Positions 1 through 13,560 are shown, counted from the stretch's first letter. The stretch: DNA of 64,000 nt from Rhopalosiphum padi (GCF_020882245.1 NC_083597.1:79710152-79774151), one strand, 5' to 3'. A program made the numbers and translations. Notes: generated from the sequence alone by a model not told the origin.

Positions 1-721
1 AAAATAATAATAAAAAATTATTTAAATTCGAATCAAAATCACCGGATAGGCGCCATATAATCGCATATTTTATAGAATCAACTGTTATTATATTATTACC
101 GTCGTCGTTGCAGTTATAGTGTAGTTGCATGTGTGGTACCTGCAGTAGCGGTACGTGCATTGTTTTATTTCGAAACTGTTGCTCGGTTGTGAACTAAAAT
201 GAAAAATGATGAAAAAATAAAAAACCGTCTCGTCACCGGTGCGTTACGTAGATACTACCCGCCCGTATTTTACGTATATAGTTAGGTGCGGCGGAGAATA
301 GCTGGTATGTCTATTGTCGATGATCGGCGGCAATTGAATGGGAATAAGAGATTTTTAATACGAAAATGATTTGTCGTCGTTCGGCTCGGGCGATCCCGAT
401 GATTGATTAGTAGTGCTATATAGTATATACTCACTGCGGCACCCGCCGTCCGACCGTATATAACATATATATTGTAATACGCTCGCCGCCGAGTCGTTAG
501 ATAATTCCACCGCCGCCGTCGTTCAATGGACTTCATCGGAAATCGATGATTAATGCTCTACCGCTATCTCGTGTTTAATGATATATATTTTATATATAAA
601 ATAATAATATATTATGTGCGCTCCTCGGCGTGTATGCATTATACGCGGCTGCAGTATCCAAGGACGATATATGTGTACTCGTTCAGTGGCGGCTACCGAG
701 CGCGCGCATTATAGATTCGGT

Positions 722-745
722 GCAGAGGCCACTGGCCCCCTCTGC
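722..745. repeat. Short GC-rich hairpin
   Basis: GCAGAGG and CCTCTGC pair across a 10-base loop that itself contains GGCC-type pairing. CAGTGGCGGCT about 40 bases upstream resembles the ends of some insect DNA transposons, but no second end was found. Confidence 0.4.
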
Positions 746-1760
746 CAGAGACGTGCACAATATATATATATAGGTATCTAATATTCAACGTTTCCTCTGA
801 AAAAGTCAAAGAACCCTTTAATCTCTCGTTTCTAAGTATTACAGTATGTATACATATACATCATATATACTTACGATACCACCACTGTTAGAGTATAAAA
901 TATTATTATTATTATAAAATATCGCGTGTACTTCCTATATATACCTACATATTATATACACTGCCGTCAACTCGCACGTGACGTTGTATCGATCGCCATT
1001 TTCCGGTGTACGATTTCTCCGCAGATGTGTGCCGACGTTGGTATCCGATAAATCACTTTACGGGTGGTTCGATCCCGCCCGCTCATATAGATCCACGCCG
1101 TGACTGCAGATGATGATGATGATTAGGACGATATTATGGTTGCAGAACTTATATACAGCATTATTGTCGTCCCGACGACGGCTGCAGATGCACCATCATC
1201 TGGTCACACGCGTGCAGCCGACCAAGTTTTACAAAAAAAAAATAATAATAATAATAAATATTTTTAAAATGTACGAAATCGTTTGTATTAGTCTCTGCTG
1301 AAAAACCTTTAGTCGAAAAAAATGAAAAAACTAAAAAGCGTGCGACCACAAACCTCCTCGTATAAAATTGTTTTCTAGCTACATAATAATATAATATATT
1401 AAGGTGTATATAAAGTTTAAGGAATTCGATTGATTGACGCGGAGTGTATAATAATATTATGTATTAGGTACCTATATATTATATACTACGGTGTCCATGA
1501 TCGTAAATGCCGACTATTTCTCATCTGACGTTTTTACGGACAGTATTAAAAACAACCAGGTATAATAAATATTATATTATAAAAGTATACATCGAAAACA
1601 ATTAATTCCATATGACAATATCATATAGTAATAAAATATATATAGCATTGATAGTAAGTAGTAACCGACTTGTTTGATAGCATTGTATATTTGTATACAG
1701 TATATTCCATTAAACCACGGTTACCAGAACGGTCGTTTTATTGTCGAAATCGATTTTATG

Positions 1761-1765
<5 letters not shown>

Positions 1766-1792
<27 letters not shown>
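1766..1792. repeat. TA microsatellite
   Basis: Uninterrupted TA dinucleotides in AT-rich DNA. Similar pure TA runs occur at 4797-4817, 5873-5893, 6139-6159, 25594-25620, 37760-37788, 38253-38276, 49100-49130, 52347-52369, 53680-53708 and 63803-63820. Confidence 0.9.
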
Positions 1793-1794
<2 letters not shown>

Positions 1795-2396
1795 AATACG
1801 CCACAGATTGATTTAAGACTTATACGGTACAGACGTGTTCATTTCGTCATTACCTAATTTTTATTGAGAAAAAAAATGCTCGTTCGACTTCAATATAAAT
1901 ATAGTGATAATTATTTTATACTTAAACTATCGACGAATGCAGGATTTACTCAAATCTTGCACTATTCACGTTCGATCTGCTATGAAATAGTTCAATCAAA
2001 TCCTCAATCGTTCGTTAAATAACATAGTGGTTGTTCACATCGTCAAAGGCATATTATGAGTGTTAACATAGTGATCAGATAGACAAAATAATATAACATA
2101 AACATAATGAATAATATAAAATTAAGTGATTAAAATGGATAATTTCCACCACTTGTTCGTTTCATGAACCAACTTTCAGCTATATTTTCTGAATTATTCA
2201 AGCTTTAAAGATCAAAAAACAAGCCATTAAGATTTATTCTTAAACTTAATATATTATTATAAGTTTGTTCTGTTTTGAATTTTTGACTTACAAGTTATCC
2301 AATCATTTATAGTATAAAAGTACCGCACTACCACGTTACAAACTCACAAATATGGCTAATCGCAGACATCTCTACTTTATATCACTGATTACTCAC

Positions 2397-2464
2397 CTGC
2401 ACCTCTCACAATTTCACTATTTAAAAATCGCTTCGACGAAAATAGAAATCGAGAGTACTCCTAT
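2397..2464 (-). other. Candidate minus-strand exon, possibly 5' untranslated
   Basis: Read on the minus strand, the segment ends GGTGCAG and is followed by GTGAGTAATC, an excellent donor. A possible acceptor (GAATTTTTCAG) lies 68 bases upstream. All three frames contain stops, so if real it is a non-coding leader exon or part of a longer first exon starting in the CpG-rich block to its right. Only the donor is strong. Confidence 0.2.
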
Positions 2465-2479
2465 CTGAAAAATTCAACT

Positions 2480-4600
2480 CGCGGCCAAAAATAATTCACG
2501 GATGTCGAAAGTCCGCGATGACTATACGTCGTTTTCTCACAGCAATAGTACGTTTGCGTCCTCGCCATAATATGTATCATGTTATTAGTCTCAAACGACG
2601 TCTGTAAACGTCTTTTTTTCTCTCTTCCGTCTGATGTGTGCGACCGTATAACATCATATTTTAATACATTTTTCCCGAAAAACGAACACGTTCCGAACCA
2701 TTGGACCGCCGCGCATATATATTACAGTCATTGATGCAGGGGAACCCTTGATAATTATACACGGTGTCCCGTGACGTCTATATTATTATTATTATTATTA
2801 TTATTATTACGACGACGACTACGCAACGTGTTTTAAAACGACGAAAAACATATACCAGTTAATGAGCACCATATTTCCCGTGTTGCACACCGCTGGCTGA
2901 TCCGGACGCCGCGCACACCGTATCGGGAAACGATTTTCGGCACGTCACTCGCACCCCACGATATAATAACGTATATAGGTATTAAATTATTATATTTCAC
3001 TGTCGTATTTTTTGTTTATTATTTTTTCCCCGTCGAATATTCAATCCGTCTATATCCGAAAACCTGTTGCTGCAGCCGCTCGTATATTAATATGTTTTGT
3101 ACAGCGCGCACACATACACTCACATATTATTATTTGTGTGTGTATGATAATAATAATACAATATTTTCGGGGAGAAAACGTGCGTTTTATTGGAAAACCT
3201 GAGGGGGTTAAACGGGATATTGTATAATAATAATAGGAATGAGAAAAATAATAACATAAAAACACACCGTGTATAAATTGTTACATAATATATAATAAAC
3301 GTTATACGGATTTCTCCTCTTACGCCTATGCATAATTTATAACACGGTTTATCAATCCATAATTTTTTTCATGCTGAAGCAAATATGAAGTGACGCGTGT
3401 ATGTTTGTAAGAATATACTGTATAGGTTTAAATCTGTGGATAAACTAAAGGACAATACGTATTACATATTATACTCGCCCGCACATTTCGTTAGAAGTTT
3501 TCGAATATAATATTATTATATTGTATGAAATAGTATCATATATATAGTCTTGTCTTCTCTCGTCCGGGTGTACAATACAAAATATATTACGTATAGAATA
3601 ATGCATATATATGTATATTATGATATTATGTATATTGTATATTATGCTATACAGTATACGTACGTTTGGTGGCGATAATAACAATAAAATTTAAATTGAA
3701 TTAGTTTATATCATCTATCATACTATATATACAGTCTACGGGTCTGTATTTTTTTATCCATTTTTTAATTTAAACACCATAAAACGAATCGACGATATTG
3801 AGGGGTACTCGTTTTTATGCGTTCAAAGGCAACTGCGGCTCACAAAAAACTGGTCGTTAACAACGGTCGTATATATCGAAAACACGATTATTATATTTTC
3901 TGTATTTATATACAACTGTTAAGCAAATTAGTTTCTCTTCCTCTGTCCCTCTCTCACACGCTGCGTCACCGCGTTATACGAATCAAAACAATTATTTTTT
4001 GTTACATTTCATAATACATAATAACCGAATAACTGTTTTAAATAAAATATAATGACGATAATAAACACATCTGGTTAATGTTTTTTTTCTTTTTTATCTG
4101 ATATACAATAATACTTATATTTTAAAGTAAAACCGTTATTATTTTTATCCCGTAGTGCTACCGAGTACAATATAATGGAACTCAAAGAGCTTAATATTTT
4201 AATAAACAATCTAATGAGGAATTAAAATAGCACCATATCTAAAAATAAATTCATGTGATTTCTAAAAGGTCGAAACTCACACGCGTCAACTCATGAGTTG
4301 GCTTTTATAGATAATAGCTTTAATATATTATTATGACCTATATAAAATCACGGTCTCTCGCGTGCATCATATAATACGGTAGTGGAGCGTACGACATACG
4401 AATGGTTTTACATTTTGTTAAATTATTTCTCAGTAGATGTACAATATATTATACAGATGACGATTAACGTCACTTTTTGCAGTGTTGTTGATGAAATGAT
4501 GATGATTGCCGCGGTGTATGACGTTATACTTGCAGCGTATAATATCAAAACTCTTTGGTGTCCGTTTCGACGAACGTTATCCGCAAAACTTGCACAATAA
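2480..4600. other. No gene seen: CpG-rich block then AT-rich DNA
   Basis: 2480-2960 is CpG-rich and would be the natural place for a start of the minus-strand candidate exon at 2397, but no core promoter is clear. 3000-4600 holds only short frames of low-complexity composition. Confidence 0.5.
2781..2818. repeat. TTA then GAC trinucleotide repeat
   Basis: A run of TTA/ATT units passes directly into GACGACGAC. It lies inside the CpG-rich block 2480-2960. Confidence 0.85.
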
Positions 4601-5100
4601 TATAATATATTATGTGAAGAAACTCGAAGCCGCCCCGGACGATTAAAAGTTTATACTCGGGTCGGCGAACGGAATAAAAATATAGTAATCATCCCGTGCA
4701 CATACAGTATCGCATACGACTGACCGCCCGAGTCGACGCGCTTCAACTTTTATAAAACGTTTACACCGGCTATACACACATATATACGCATTACCTATAT
4801 ATATATATATATATATACGTACATGCCTCTGCAGCGTACCGTAATATACGCGCGCACCTTAGGCGCGTATTATTATATATATATGTTATATTCTCTCTCG
4901 CACACTTTTTGTTTCTTCGGTCGTTTTTCACGCGATATGATAAATGATTGCCGATCAAAAACTCTTGTCTGGCACTTTCGGGGCCGAAAAACAACACTGC
5001 GGCGCACCACTCACCATCACCTCCCCCCCACAAATTTCACCCGAGTCTTTTCGCACACACGCCGTTATTAATTGCCTCGGTTTTCCCATTGAGCTGCGTG

Positions 5101-5133
5101 GCATATGTGTGTGTGTGTGCGCGCGCGCGTGCG
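5101..5133. repeat. GT/GC dinucleotide tract, Z-DNA prone
   Basis: Thirty-three bases alternate strictly between purine and pyrimidine: GCATAT, then a GT run, then a GC run and GTGCG. CG-rich alternation is the sequence class that most readily adopts Z-DNA. It gives rise to meaningless cysteine/valine and histidine/threonine frames on both strands. Confidence 0.8.
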
Positions 5134-5248
5134 AAAGAGTACACGTGAAGTACACCTTTGGCTGCTGCGCTTCCTTGGGCGATATTTAAAACAAACACGA
5201 GTTCACGAACACACATACACACGCACACACATTATACGCACACGCTCA

Positions 5249-5524
5249 ATGCGCAAAAGAACATCAATCATATCGCGATGGACCACCCCGCGCGCGCCTA
5301 TAAATGATACCAGGCCTGAAATCGAAGTGTTTGCCGTATACCGCGCGCCGACCGTTCGTCGTCGACCGCGCGGATACCGCCCCGAAACTTTGGTCGGACC
5401 CGAAATCTCCTCCGCGACGACGGTCGAGTGGCGTAACCCTTTTTTATTCGATATTAATCATTTTAGCGACGAATTAATAAAATATAATAACAGAAAAACA
5501 GGAAAAAAATATCACAGTCATTGA
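5249..5524 (+). CDS. Hypothetical 91-aa basic ORF
   Basis: ATG at 5249 (context CTCAATGC) opens 91 codons to TGA at 5522-5524. The start reads MRKRTSIISRWTTPRAPIND, the middle is arginine/proline-rich, and the end is FDINHFSDELIKYNNRKTGK followed by histidines. The frame is also open upstream to 5105, but that part is a translated GT/CA repeat. Over the ORF, codon use is CpG-rich and the amino-acid texture is non-repetitive, unlike most long frames here. There is no long overlapping minus-strand frame. No domain is recognised, and a chance frame in CpG-rich DNA remains likely. Confidence 0.2.
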   Translation: MRKRTSIISRWTTPRAPINDTRPEIEVFAVYRAPTVRRRPRGYRPETLVGPEISSATTVEWRNPFLFDINHFSDELIKYNNRKTGKKYHSH

Positions 5525-5529
5525 AATCG

Positions 5530-6039
5530 TCTAATGACGACCGAAGTGCACTCAAAACTCAAAAGTGTCGCGAAGCGTCGTTAAAGTTTTACAACTTTTA
5601 CCCTCAACCCGTCTCATTAAATGAGCCGTCAGTCATGTTATTTTACATTCATATTATAGAATAATGCAGTCTTCCCTGTATTTCCCTGTATAGAACTGCT
5701 GCAGTTTTATAATATAATGTGCAGTTTCTATTATTGCTGTTTAGTGAATCGCCCTGACTGTATATGATATTATATAATAATGTTTAGGACGATATATCGT
5801 GGCGGATAGAAACGCGGATTCGGACGGCGTGTGAACCGCGCAACACCTCGGGAAACTATTTGTCGGGAATAAATATATATATATATATATATAGACCTGG
5901 GCATAATAATATTATATTGTGGGCACATATGTAGAGGGGTAGACCGCTGTTCGTCCGTCGCGGACTTGACGCGCCGTCTCGACACCTGCCGCGCGCACAC
6001 CAATCAATCGATGGTCACGATATCTCGCGCGAGGTGTTA

Positions 6040-6078
<39 letters not shown>

Positions 6079-8340
6079 TGTTGTAGATTATTGTTATTAT
6101 CACTATACGTAGTGCAGAGCCGAGTCGCAGCCTCCTCGTATATATATATATATATATATTATAATGCGCGTGATGAAGATCTCAAAAACGGATTATTCAA
6201 GTGGGTTCTTTTCCTCTCTCCGTCAATCGTCATCGCCGCACGGACAATCCACACACTATTTTTCTCTCTCGCGCACACACTCGTTGCTCTCACTACATGT
6301 CTATCGCCGCGCGACGGCTCCCATGAAATAACCCATTGTCACTGTGTCCGCGGCAGGGGATTGTATAGGTGTATATAATATAATAATAATATTATTATAT
6401 ATCTGTAGTGGGCGTGCCGATCAATATAAACACGCTGTATATTACGGTGTGCGTGTGTGCGTACAAGAAGTCACTACTGCGTGTACGATAAATACTCGGA
6501 CACAATCGGCCTTTTATGTACAATGGACAGGTGTAATACGTGTTGGATAGGCGAACAATAACCGCGGCCGCCGGAATATAATGTACATCGAACACAGGAA
6601 GCCCCGCGCGGCTCCTGCAGCACGGGAGTATATTTGTATAGTGGCGATCGCGTCGAGGGTTTCCCCCGACCGCCGCCGCCCTATCGCAAGTCGTCCACCG
6701 AAATATCCGATTGACTTTTTAACAGTGCTACTATACACCCACTCCGCGGGCTACAAGCCCGCACGTCGCATGATTGATATGTTTCGTGTACAAAACGGTC
6801 CTTCCGCAGCCGGCGGTGTGAGAATCATCACGACGACGGCGGAATATTTATGAATTGTAGTATTATTGTGATGGAATCGACCGAGAATAATGATAATAAT
6901 AAGTAATAACTTGTAAGTGTTGCCGAACGAGAGTGTCCGTCACCCGATTGAGTATACGCGTCGTATTAACAATAATACATGTGCGCAGTGTGTGCCGCTA
7001 ATCGCTATCATCATCGGTATGAACGGATGAATATTGGTTGCTTTTGACGTATTGTTAATTTCAAACTCTCCGAACGCACATATGTTACCGACTGTGTCGC
7101 CAGATCGTTTTTTAATAACTTTACTGTCACCGAGGGGCCTGCAATCGATTTCATTAAATCCTATAAGAATAAAATAAGTCTTTATCGATTAGTCATATTC
7201 GTCGCAAGTCTAGCCGAGTTGTTTTTAATTGAATTACGTCCCTGTCTTGTCTGGAAACGGCCACTGTAAAACCAACTCGAATGATGTAAACCTAATATAC
7301 TAAAGTGATATTGTCGTAGCACATAAGTGAAACAATGTCTCCGTTTCATCCGTCACGAATATAATATTATTAATATGGCCTGATTGCAGTCGTAACTACA
7401 ATATATAAATGATAAAATATACCTACAGAAATCGAGTGTAATTATCTCCATAATATCATCATAAATAAAAAATAAAGTATACTCGACATGTCATTGAGTT
7501 GTGCATGTTCACCACTAAAATATATTTACCATATACATAATATCATTATATTGTATAGACTGAAAGATTCGTATAACTTGTTTCGTCAGATGACAATTAC
7601 GTTCTTTACATAATTTATACTTTAATAAGCGGATAAAAAAAATATTCCACGCAAATTAATTAATACAATAATTTAAAAGGGTAAATTTTTTTTTATTCAT
7701 AAGCAGTAAAAATTTGTTTATTTTTACGTATAATGTAAAATATATTATGATAATTATTGCAAAAGTTTATTGTTTTTTAATACGACGAACCCGTAAATAA
7801 TTATAAACATTCGTCTTTGTGCATTTACCCGGGTATTTGGATCAATCACCGACATGATAAATAATTCCGAATTATTAAAGTACAATATAATAATATACAT
7901 GTACACAATGTCGAGTGGAATTTAAAAGTACCCTTATTTATACATTTTAATAAAATATTCCATGGGGTGATTCACCGAGGATGCTTATTCCTAAGTGATG
8001 GGGTAATCGAGCTACCGATACTTCATTGCCAACGGCTTAGCGTTCTTGATAAATTAACTCTCATTTAGAATTTCCAATTTTAATTTCATTCGTTTCTGTT
8101 GGCTTTTTTTCTCTCTCGCATTGAATCCATCGCACTATGTCGACCTTTTATATTAAAGATTCTCGGCCATTTTGATTCGCGTTACAGTAATGTAACATTT
8201 TTGTCGTTTACAAATCTATAACCATTATACTATTAGAGTCGCCATAAAAAGTACAATAAATATAAATATTTATGTAAGTATATATACTATATATATAAAT
8301 TATTACAGAACGTTTTATTGTATTTCATATATGATAACAT
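5530..8340. other. No gene seen: microsatellites, CpG-rich DNA, then unique AT-rich DNA
   Basis: 5770-6860 has repeats and CpG-rich DNA with overlapping opposite-strand frames; none has clear coding texture. 6900-8340 is AT-rich with nothing recognisable. Confidence 0.55.
6037..6077. repeat. TTA trinucleotide repeat
   Basis: About thirteen TTA/ATT units. It produces spurious tyrosine runs on the plus strand and asparagine runs on the minus strand. Confidence 0.9.
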
Positions 8341-11300
8341 ATGCAAAACGCCAATGAAAAATCGTGTTGCAGACGGCGATCAAACATTAGACTGCTGCAG
8401 CGTATTTCCTCTCCTGTGAATATCTGCAGTTATATAAGAAGAAATCCCGCGGGATTCGAGCGCGAATGTCTGATTAGACGAAGACGACACACACACACGC
8501 GTGCATTTTAGCGACGGTTTCTCGTGTTTTGGGTCGTATTATATATTGTATACGGACGAGGAAATAACGGAATAATATCTATATACATGCACACCCGCGT
8601 GTATACAAGAGTTTTCGAACAACGCAATTTGTTCGCAGGGTATAATATAATATTTTGTATGTATGTGTCTGCTTATGTGTGTGTTAGTCTATATGTGCGA
8701 TTATCTGAGCAAACAAATGTCGACCGATCGAACTTAAATGACGGCGGCGGGCTGCAATTGCCACTGCATAGTAGCGCGCGGCTGGGTCTCCTGGGTGACA
8801 CTTATATAGACGTCAAAAGATCGCATACGGAAGAGTAGGACGAGCAACAGGAGCGGATGTGGCGTGGAGGGGGGGTAGACCCGAGAGAGAGCCCGAGAGA
8901 TGGAAAAAGCGCAGATATTCAAAAAGACAAAAACGTCTCTGTATTATATTGTTGTACGATACGACCTTCCTCGCACGGTTTTTATTGCCCATGTGTACTG
9001 CACACTCTCTATATCGCGCCTATATAATATAACGTAATACGCGTTATGTACATGCACATTGCACACACACACACACACACCAGTATATACATAGTCTATT
9101 ACAAGTTCGCCAAGCGGACCCTTGGGGTGTTATTGTACCGAGGAAGGCGAAAAAACAACAACTACGGCGTCCGGGAATTGCCGGAGAGTTTTTTGATAGA
9201 TTTTATCGCTTTTACATCGACTATTGTATAGTGTACCATAGTGTATATATTATTCTATTTCGCGGACAAAACGGTTTTATATACTTCCGAGCGGGGTAGA
9301 CGCAAACACTATACACGGTGGATATTTTTTTTCGTCGTTATTGCCCGAATATTGTTATCATTTTAAGCGTCGAAGAGGGACGCGAATCCGACGCACTGCA
9401 GTTACGATATAATAATAATAATAATAATATCGCGCACGTATTATCATAAAATAGTTCATCCTAAGCACACACACTCTTTATTGTATACTCGCATCAATTT
9501 GTTTACAACAATATCATTAATGCAATAATATGTAATATGCCGCGATGATGTGTCTTACCTGATATAATCAAACTATATTTAATATTATATTGTGTTAAAT
9601 ATAATATGGCTTGTGTTGTATTTTGAACTCGGATTGCAAAATCTGATCGAAAATTAAAACGAAATAGTACACTAAATTTGAGCGGTTCTTAAGTAGTCAC
9701 TAGACATGCTCAACAAACCTAGTGATTCAATACGTCATCCTATTGCATTCATTTTTAACGTACTAAATTTACACAAAACTTTAAAACGTTAAACGTAAAC
9801 TCTGATTTTTAATTCAAGTTAAAAACATGAAGGAAAAGATTCTTTTTTAGTGAGTGATAAATTGTTCAATAAAAACAAACACAACTAAAAATTGAATTAA
9901 TTTTTTTCCTGATTCTAATAATTTTAATATATTTATCAAATTAATCCCCTCCCATAAATCAAAATCTTATAATGTTACATTCTAGTATGCGGGCACACAA
10001 AATACATTTATTTTATAAAAATATTTCACAGACTATTTATTATTGTATTATAATTTTCAGTCTGATTATACTTAATGACCAAATAAAAATATTGATTAGA
10101 TATGTTTTTAATTAATTTATGTGAGATTATATATCTATAAAGTATAAGTAGATTTATAAGTGCATATGCCAGATTAGACTTTTTTTTTGCATATTTTTAC
10201 TGTGATGATATTATGATAATGGAAAACTGATTTATAATTTAATAAATATTTGTATGTTATTAGCCCGCCAAATCGGTGAATCGCATTCTCACATTTTTAT
10301 TAACTTTGCAAAATATTTTGTTTTACCAAAATATTTTCGACGCGACGTTGAATTGATCAAAATCAGAATACTGATTGTTATTATGCCTAAGGATTTTTTT
10401 GTTGACTCTTTATAGTGAAATCCAGTATCGGGGGGATTAATTCTAAAAATATAAAATTCAATTAAGCTTAAAAAATATTTACCCATCTACATTTTAAAGT
10501 GTTGGAAAGTGAAAAATATTGCATGCAGTTTTTTTAAGTTAATTTTCAACCATGTATATTATATCTTCTATTTTCATCCAGATCTATAGAATATTATAAA
10601 AATGAAAACAACAAATTAATGTTACTTATTTTCAATATGAAATATGTTACAAAATAACCAGTTATTTTAAATATTATGTTAATAAAGTATGATAGCTTTT
10701 ATCGAACCACACGAATAACTGATAATAAATCAGAATTAGTTCATAACTTATAACTTATTATAATACTAACTAATACTACATTCAATTGTGTTATAAAATA
10801 CCAAATTGTAATAATTATGTAATATATGTATAGGCCACACCTGCTGTTTTATTAATGACATTTTTTTCCTCGGAGATTTTGAAAAAAATAATTTAAAATT
10901 TAAATGAAACCAAGCGTTTGATATAATTATTAATTATTTTCATAGGAGATTTAATCTAATATAATATTCTGTAAACAATATTATAAATATTATACAGGGG
11001 CAGAATCTCGGCAGGGAAGCAATATTTTTAATTATGATTACTGTTTATTATTAAACAAAAACAAATGTATGATTAAATAAAAACGTAACTTAAATAGAAA
11101 TTTATAATTTTATAATAATAATAATATGGTGTATAATCACTGCGTGTATTCAGGTAGGTGTTAACCCTTGTAAGAATCCAATTTCTGTATGGAAATGAAA
11201 AATTAAGATGGAGCGATCGAGGATATTTATTATTCACATCGATTTATTTATGTTCTTTTTGTTTGAATGAATACCTACTGCTGTAATATAACACAATTGA
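8340..11300. other. No gene seen: CpG-rich block then AT-rich desert
   Basis: 8340-9420 is CpG-rich with a CA repeat and short frames. 9430-11300 is one of the most AT-rich parts of the window. CAGGGGCAGAATCTCGGCAG at 10997 faintly resembles a transposon end, but no partner was found. Confidence 0.55.
9062..9081. repeat. CA microsatellite
   Basis: Ten CA units. Comparable CA/GT runs are at 18948-18965 (GT), 27250-27268 (CA), 30084-30107 (CA, twelve units), 63197-63217 (CA) and about 63715-63731 (CA). Confidence 0.9.
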
Positions 11301-11382
11301 CTAACGATAAAAATATTGTTATGCGTCCGAAATTATTAACAAGTAAACGACCCTGGGGCATCGTTGTTCAGACTGATGACCC

Positions 11383-11693
11383 ATGAGGCATTGGAAAAAA
11401 AAATCATCGGTCGGGCAAGACCGCGGTAGCCGCCCGCAATGCGCTCGGCAGGTACAAAGGAAAATGAGCCGATTGCCGCCGCAGCCTCTCCTCGTCTTAT
11501 CCGTGTATCGACTGCCGAACCGTCCACGTGAGTATATGAACACGTAAATACATAATGATTGTTTATTAATGAGCCGCGGTCCATTGTCCGTGTGTGCTGC
11601 TGTAAATATTATTATTACGGCCCCGAGGTGCTAGTCCGGGACGAGCACACGCGAATCTTATACGATCGTTCGGAACCGAATAATTATCGTCGC
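11383..11693 (+). other. CpG-rich block with overlapping ORFs and two donor-like sites
   Basis: Two plus-strand open segments end at good donors. One runs from ATG 11383 (MRHWKKKSSVGQDRGS onward) to CCAC|GTGAGT at 11528. The other, from about 11571, reads GPEVLVRDEHTRILYDRSEP and meets CGC|GTAAGT at 11694. On the minus strand an ATG frame (11336-11584) with the segment GSFSFVPAERIAGGYRG covers the first, and another (11566-11958) covers the second. Such double openness is common in CpG-rich DNA, so strand and coding status cannot be settled. None is recognised. Confidence 0.15.
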
Positions 11694-11759
11694 GTAAGTA
11701 CTCGTCGCAGGTATTGGAGTCTAGTGAGAAAGTGATATTGAGGTAACGAGATGTCGAGT

Positions 11760-13560
11760 GATAATTTTTTCTTTGGTTTTGAGTCAGAGCGAAAATAAAA
11801 ATTGGATTTTTAGTGGATAATAAACTAATTGTGGTTTTCAAGTATATTATTATTATCATGATGATTTGTATTAAAACCGTACGCATAGTCATGGAAATAT
11901 CACCGTAACTTGATAAATGTAATAAAATAAAATATTTATACACGTGTAGGCAATTCATTTTATTTAATCAGATTTATAAAATATTTAGCAAAGTAGCTTC
12001 AATTTTAAAATATTATTATATAATTATTTACTATTTACGTTTAAGTATAGGTAATACAAATAACTCAACGGAGTATTACATTTTTAATAGAAACATATTG
12101 CTAAGTCTGAAAATGAATTTTTGAATAGATTTATGTTGTTTATTAGTGATATAGGTATATATATATAATATTAATGATAATTTATCGATTTATGTTCTTA
12201 AGACGGACGCTAAAAATGTTGTTTTATCGTCACAATGATTTTCAATCTTCACCGATATGATCAGTTCGAAAACTACATACAATTTAAACCTAACTTATAT
12301 ATAGAGTATAGAAGATACAAGTTGATCGCAACATTTAAATGAATACTATATAATATTTGTCTTATCGTGTTTCAAAATGATTTGGTGGCAAAAATTATTA
12401 TTTGTTTGGAAAAAAATATATTTGGGAGTTTGAATCGTGACGATGCGTATATACTTTAATATAATAATATTGTTTATTGTTATTACATATTATACTGTTC
12501 GGTATTATTTTTAAATCGCTGTCCCGTCAACCGCTGATGTGTCGGTTACCTATATAATATATATTATACTCGCAAGACCTTTGTAATCTGTTTCCGGAAT
12601 TAATATTCGGTCTTCACAACGAGACGCCCACGCTCGATGTACATGTTATATTATTATTATATTGTTATTATTGTGTTTAAGCAGACAATCGATGAATATG
12701 ACACGGAGAAGGTTTTAAAAAAGACGCGCGTCACTGTTCCGTCACTGCGGCCGACAGCCGGCAATTATTATTTTCATATAATGTATATATGTATACGTAA
12801 ACGGATAAACTCCGTTACGACTACCGTTCGACTTGTAACACAAAACCTAAATTATGTATTATGTTATTATCATTATTTTAACTTTTACTCAGCCGTTTTG
12901 TATAAAGTATATAATAGTAAAATATTCGATCGTTCAAATCTCTTTGAATACATCATACGAGGTGGAATTGATAAGCAGCTGCAAAGTATTTAAACTGGCT
13001 GGATGGAGGCAAGCTCTTCCAATGTATGATAAACTCTCCCAATGGTAATGACACTGTGATCAATAATTTTCACTATAAATATTTATTATTATTTATATAT
13101 TCATTGTTTATAGTATTATATATAAAAATAAATTTAAATGTATATTTAATTTAATCTATGATATTATTTTTATTTTATAAGAATCTCAACTATAACTATA
13201 ATAGAATAGCTCACAACTGAAAAGATATTACAAACGAAATTATTCAGACTCGAAAAGGTTTACATAATAATATACTCTTAAAGTAGTATAGTGAAGTAAA
13301 CTTGGGACAGTTCATTAACATCGGGAGAGCTTATAATAAACAACAGTTTAAACGCGTCCGAGTTCCAAAAAATTCTCATCATTAACAAAACAACAAAACC
13401 GTGTGATTATTTTCGATTTACCAAACGCAACATAATAAAATATAGGTACATAGGTATATCGTACTATATAGAGCTGTTTTGAAGAGAAGAAATCGATAAT
13501 ATTATACCTAACTGTAATTGTTACGCTCAACAAACGTTGCATTTTTCTGATCGTATTTTA
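11760..13560. other. No gene seen: AT-rich DNA
   Basis: A 118-codon plus-strand frame at 12637-12993 and other frames are tyrosine/isoleucine-rich and overlap one another. No splice signals worth noting. Confidence 0.55.

Larger units (their letters stand above)
1..2390. other. No gene seen: mixed AT-rich and CpG-rich DNA
   Basis: CpG-rich stretches at about 220-530 and 600-760 alternate with AT-rich DNA. ORFs of 62-84 codons overlap on opposite strands and follow base composition. From 1850 to 2390 I see only AT-rich unique sequence. Confidence 0.6.

Noticed and set aside
683..752. Possible DNA-transposon end (CAGTGGCGGCT) with nearby CCACTGGCC
   Set aside because: Only one end-like motif, no target duplication and no second terminal repeat.
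1063..1079. tRNA T-arm-like sequence: GGTGG-TTCGATC-CCGCC with a B-box match
   Set aside because: The 7 bases after it have no complementary partner upstream, and no D-arm or anticodon stem can be drawn at the right spacing; no A-box match. A chance B-box or a very old SINE trace.
10997..11025. CAGGGGCAGAATCTCGGCAG as a transposon terminus
   Set aside because: No inverted partner or flanking duplication located within several kilobases.
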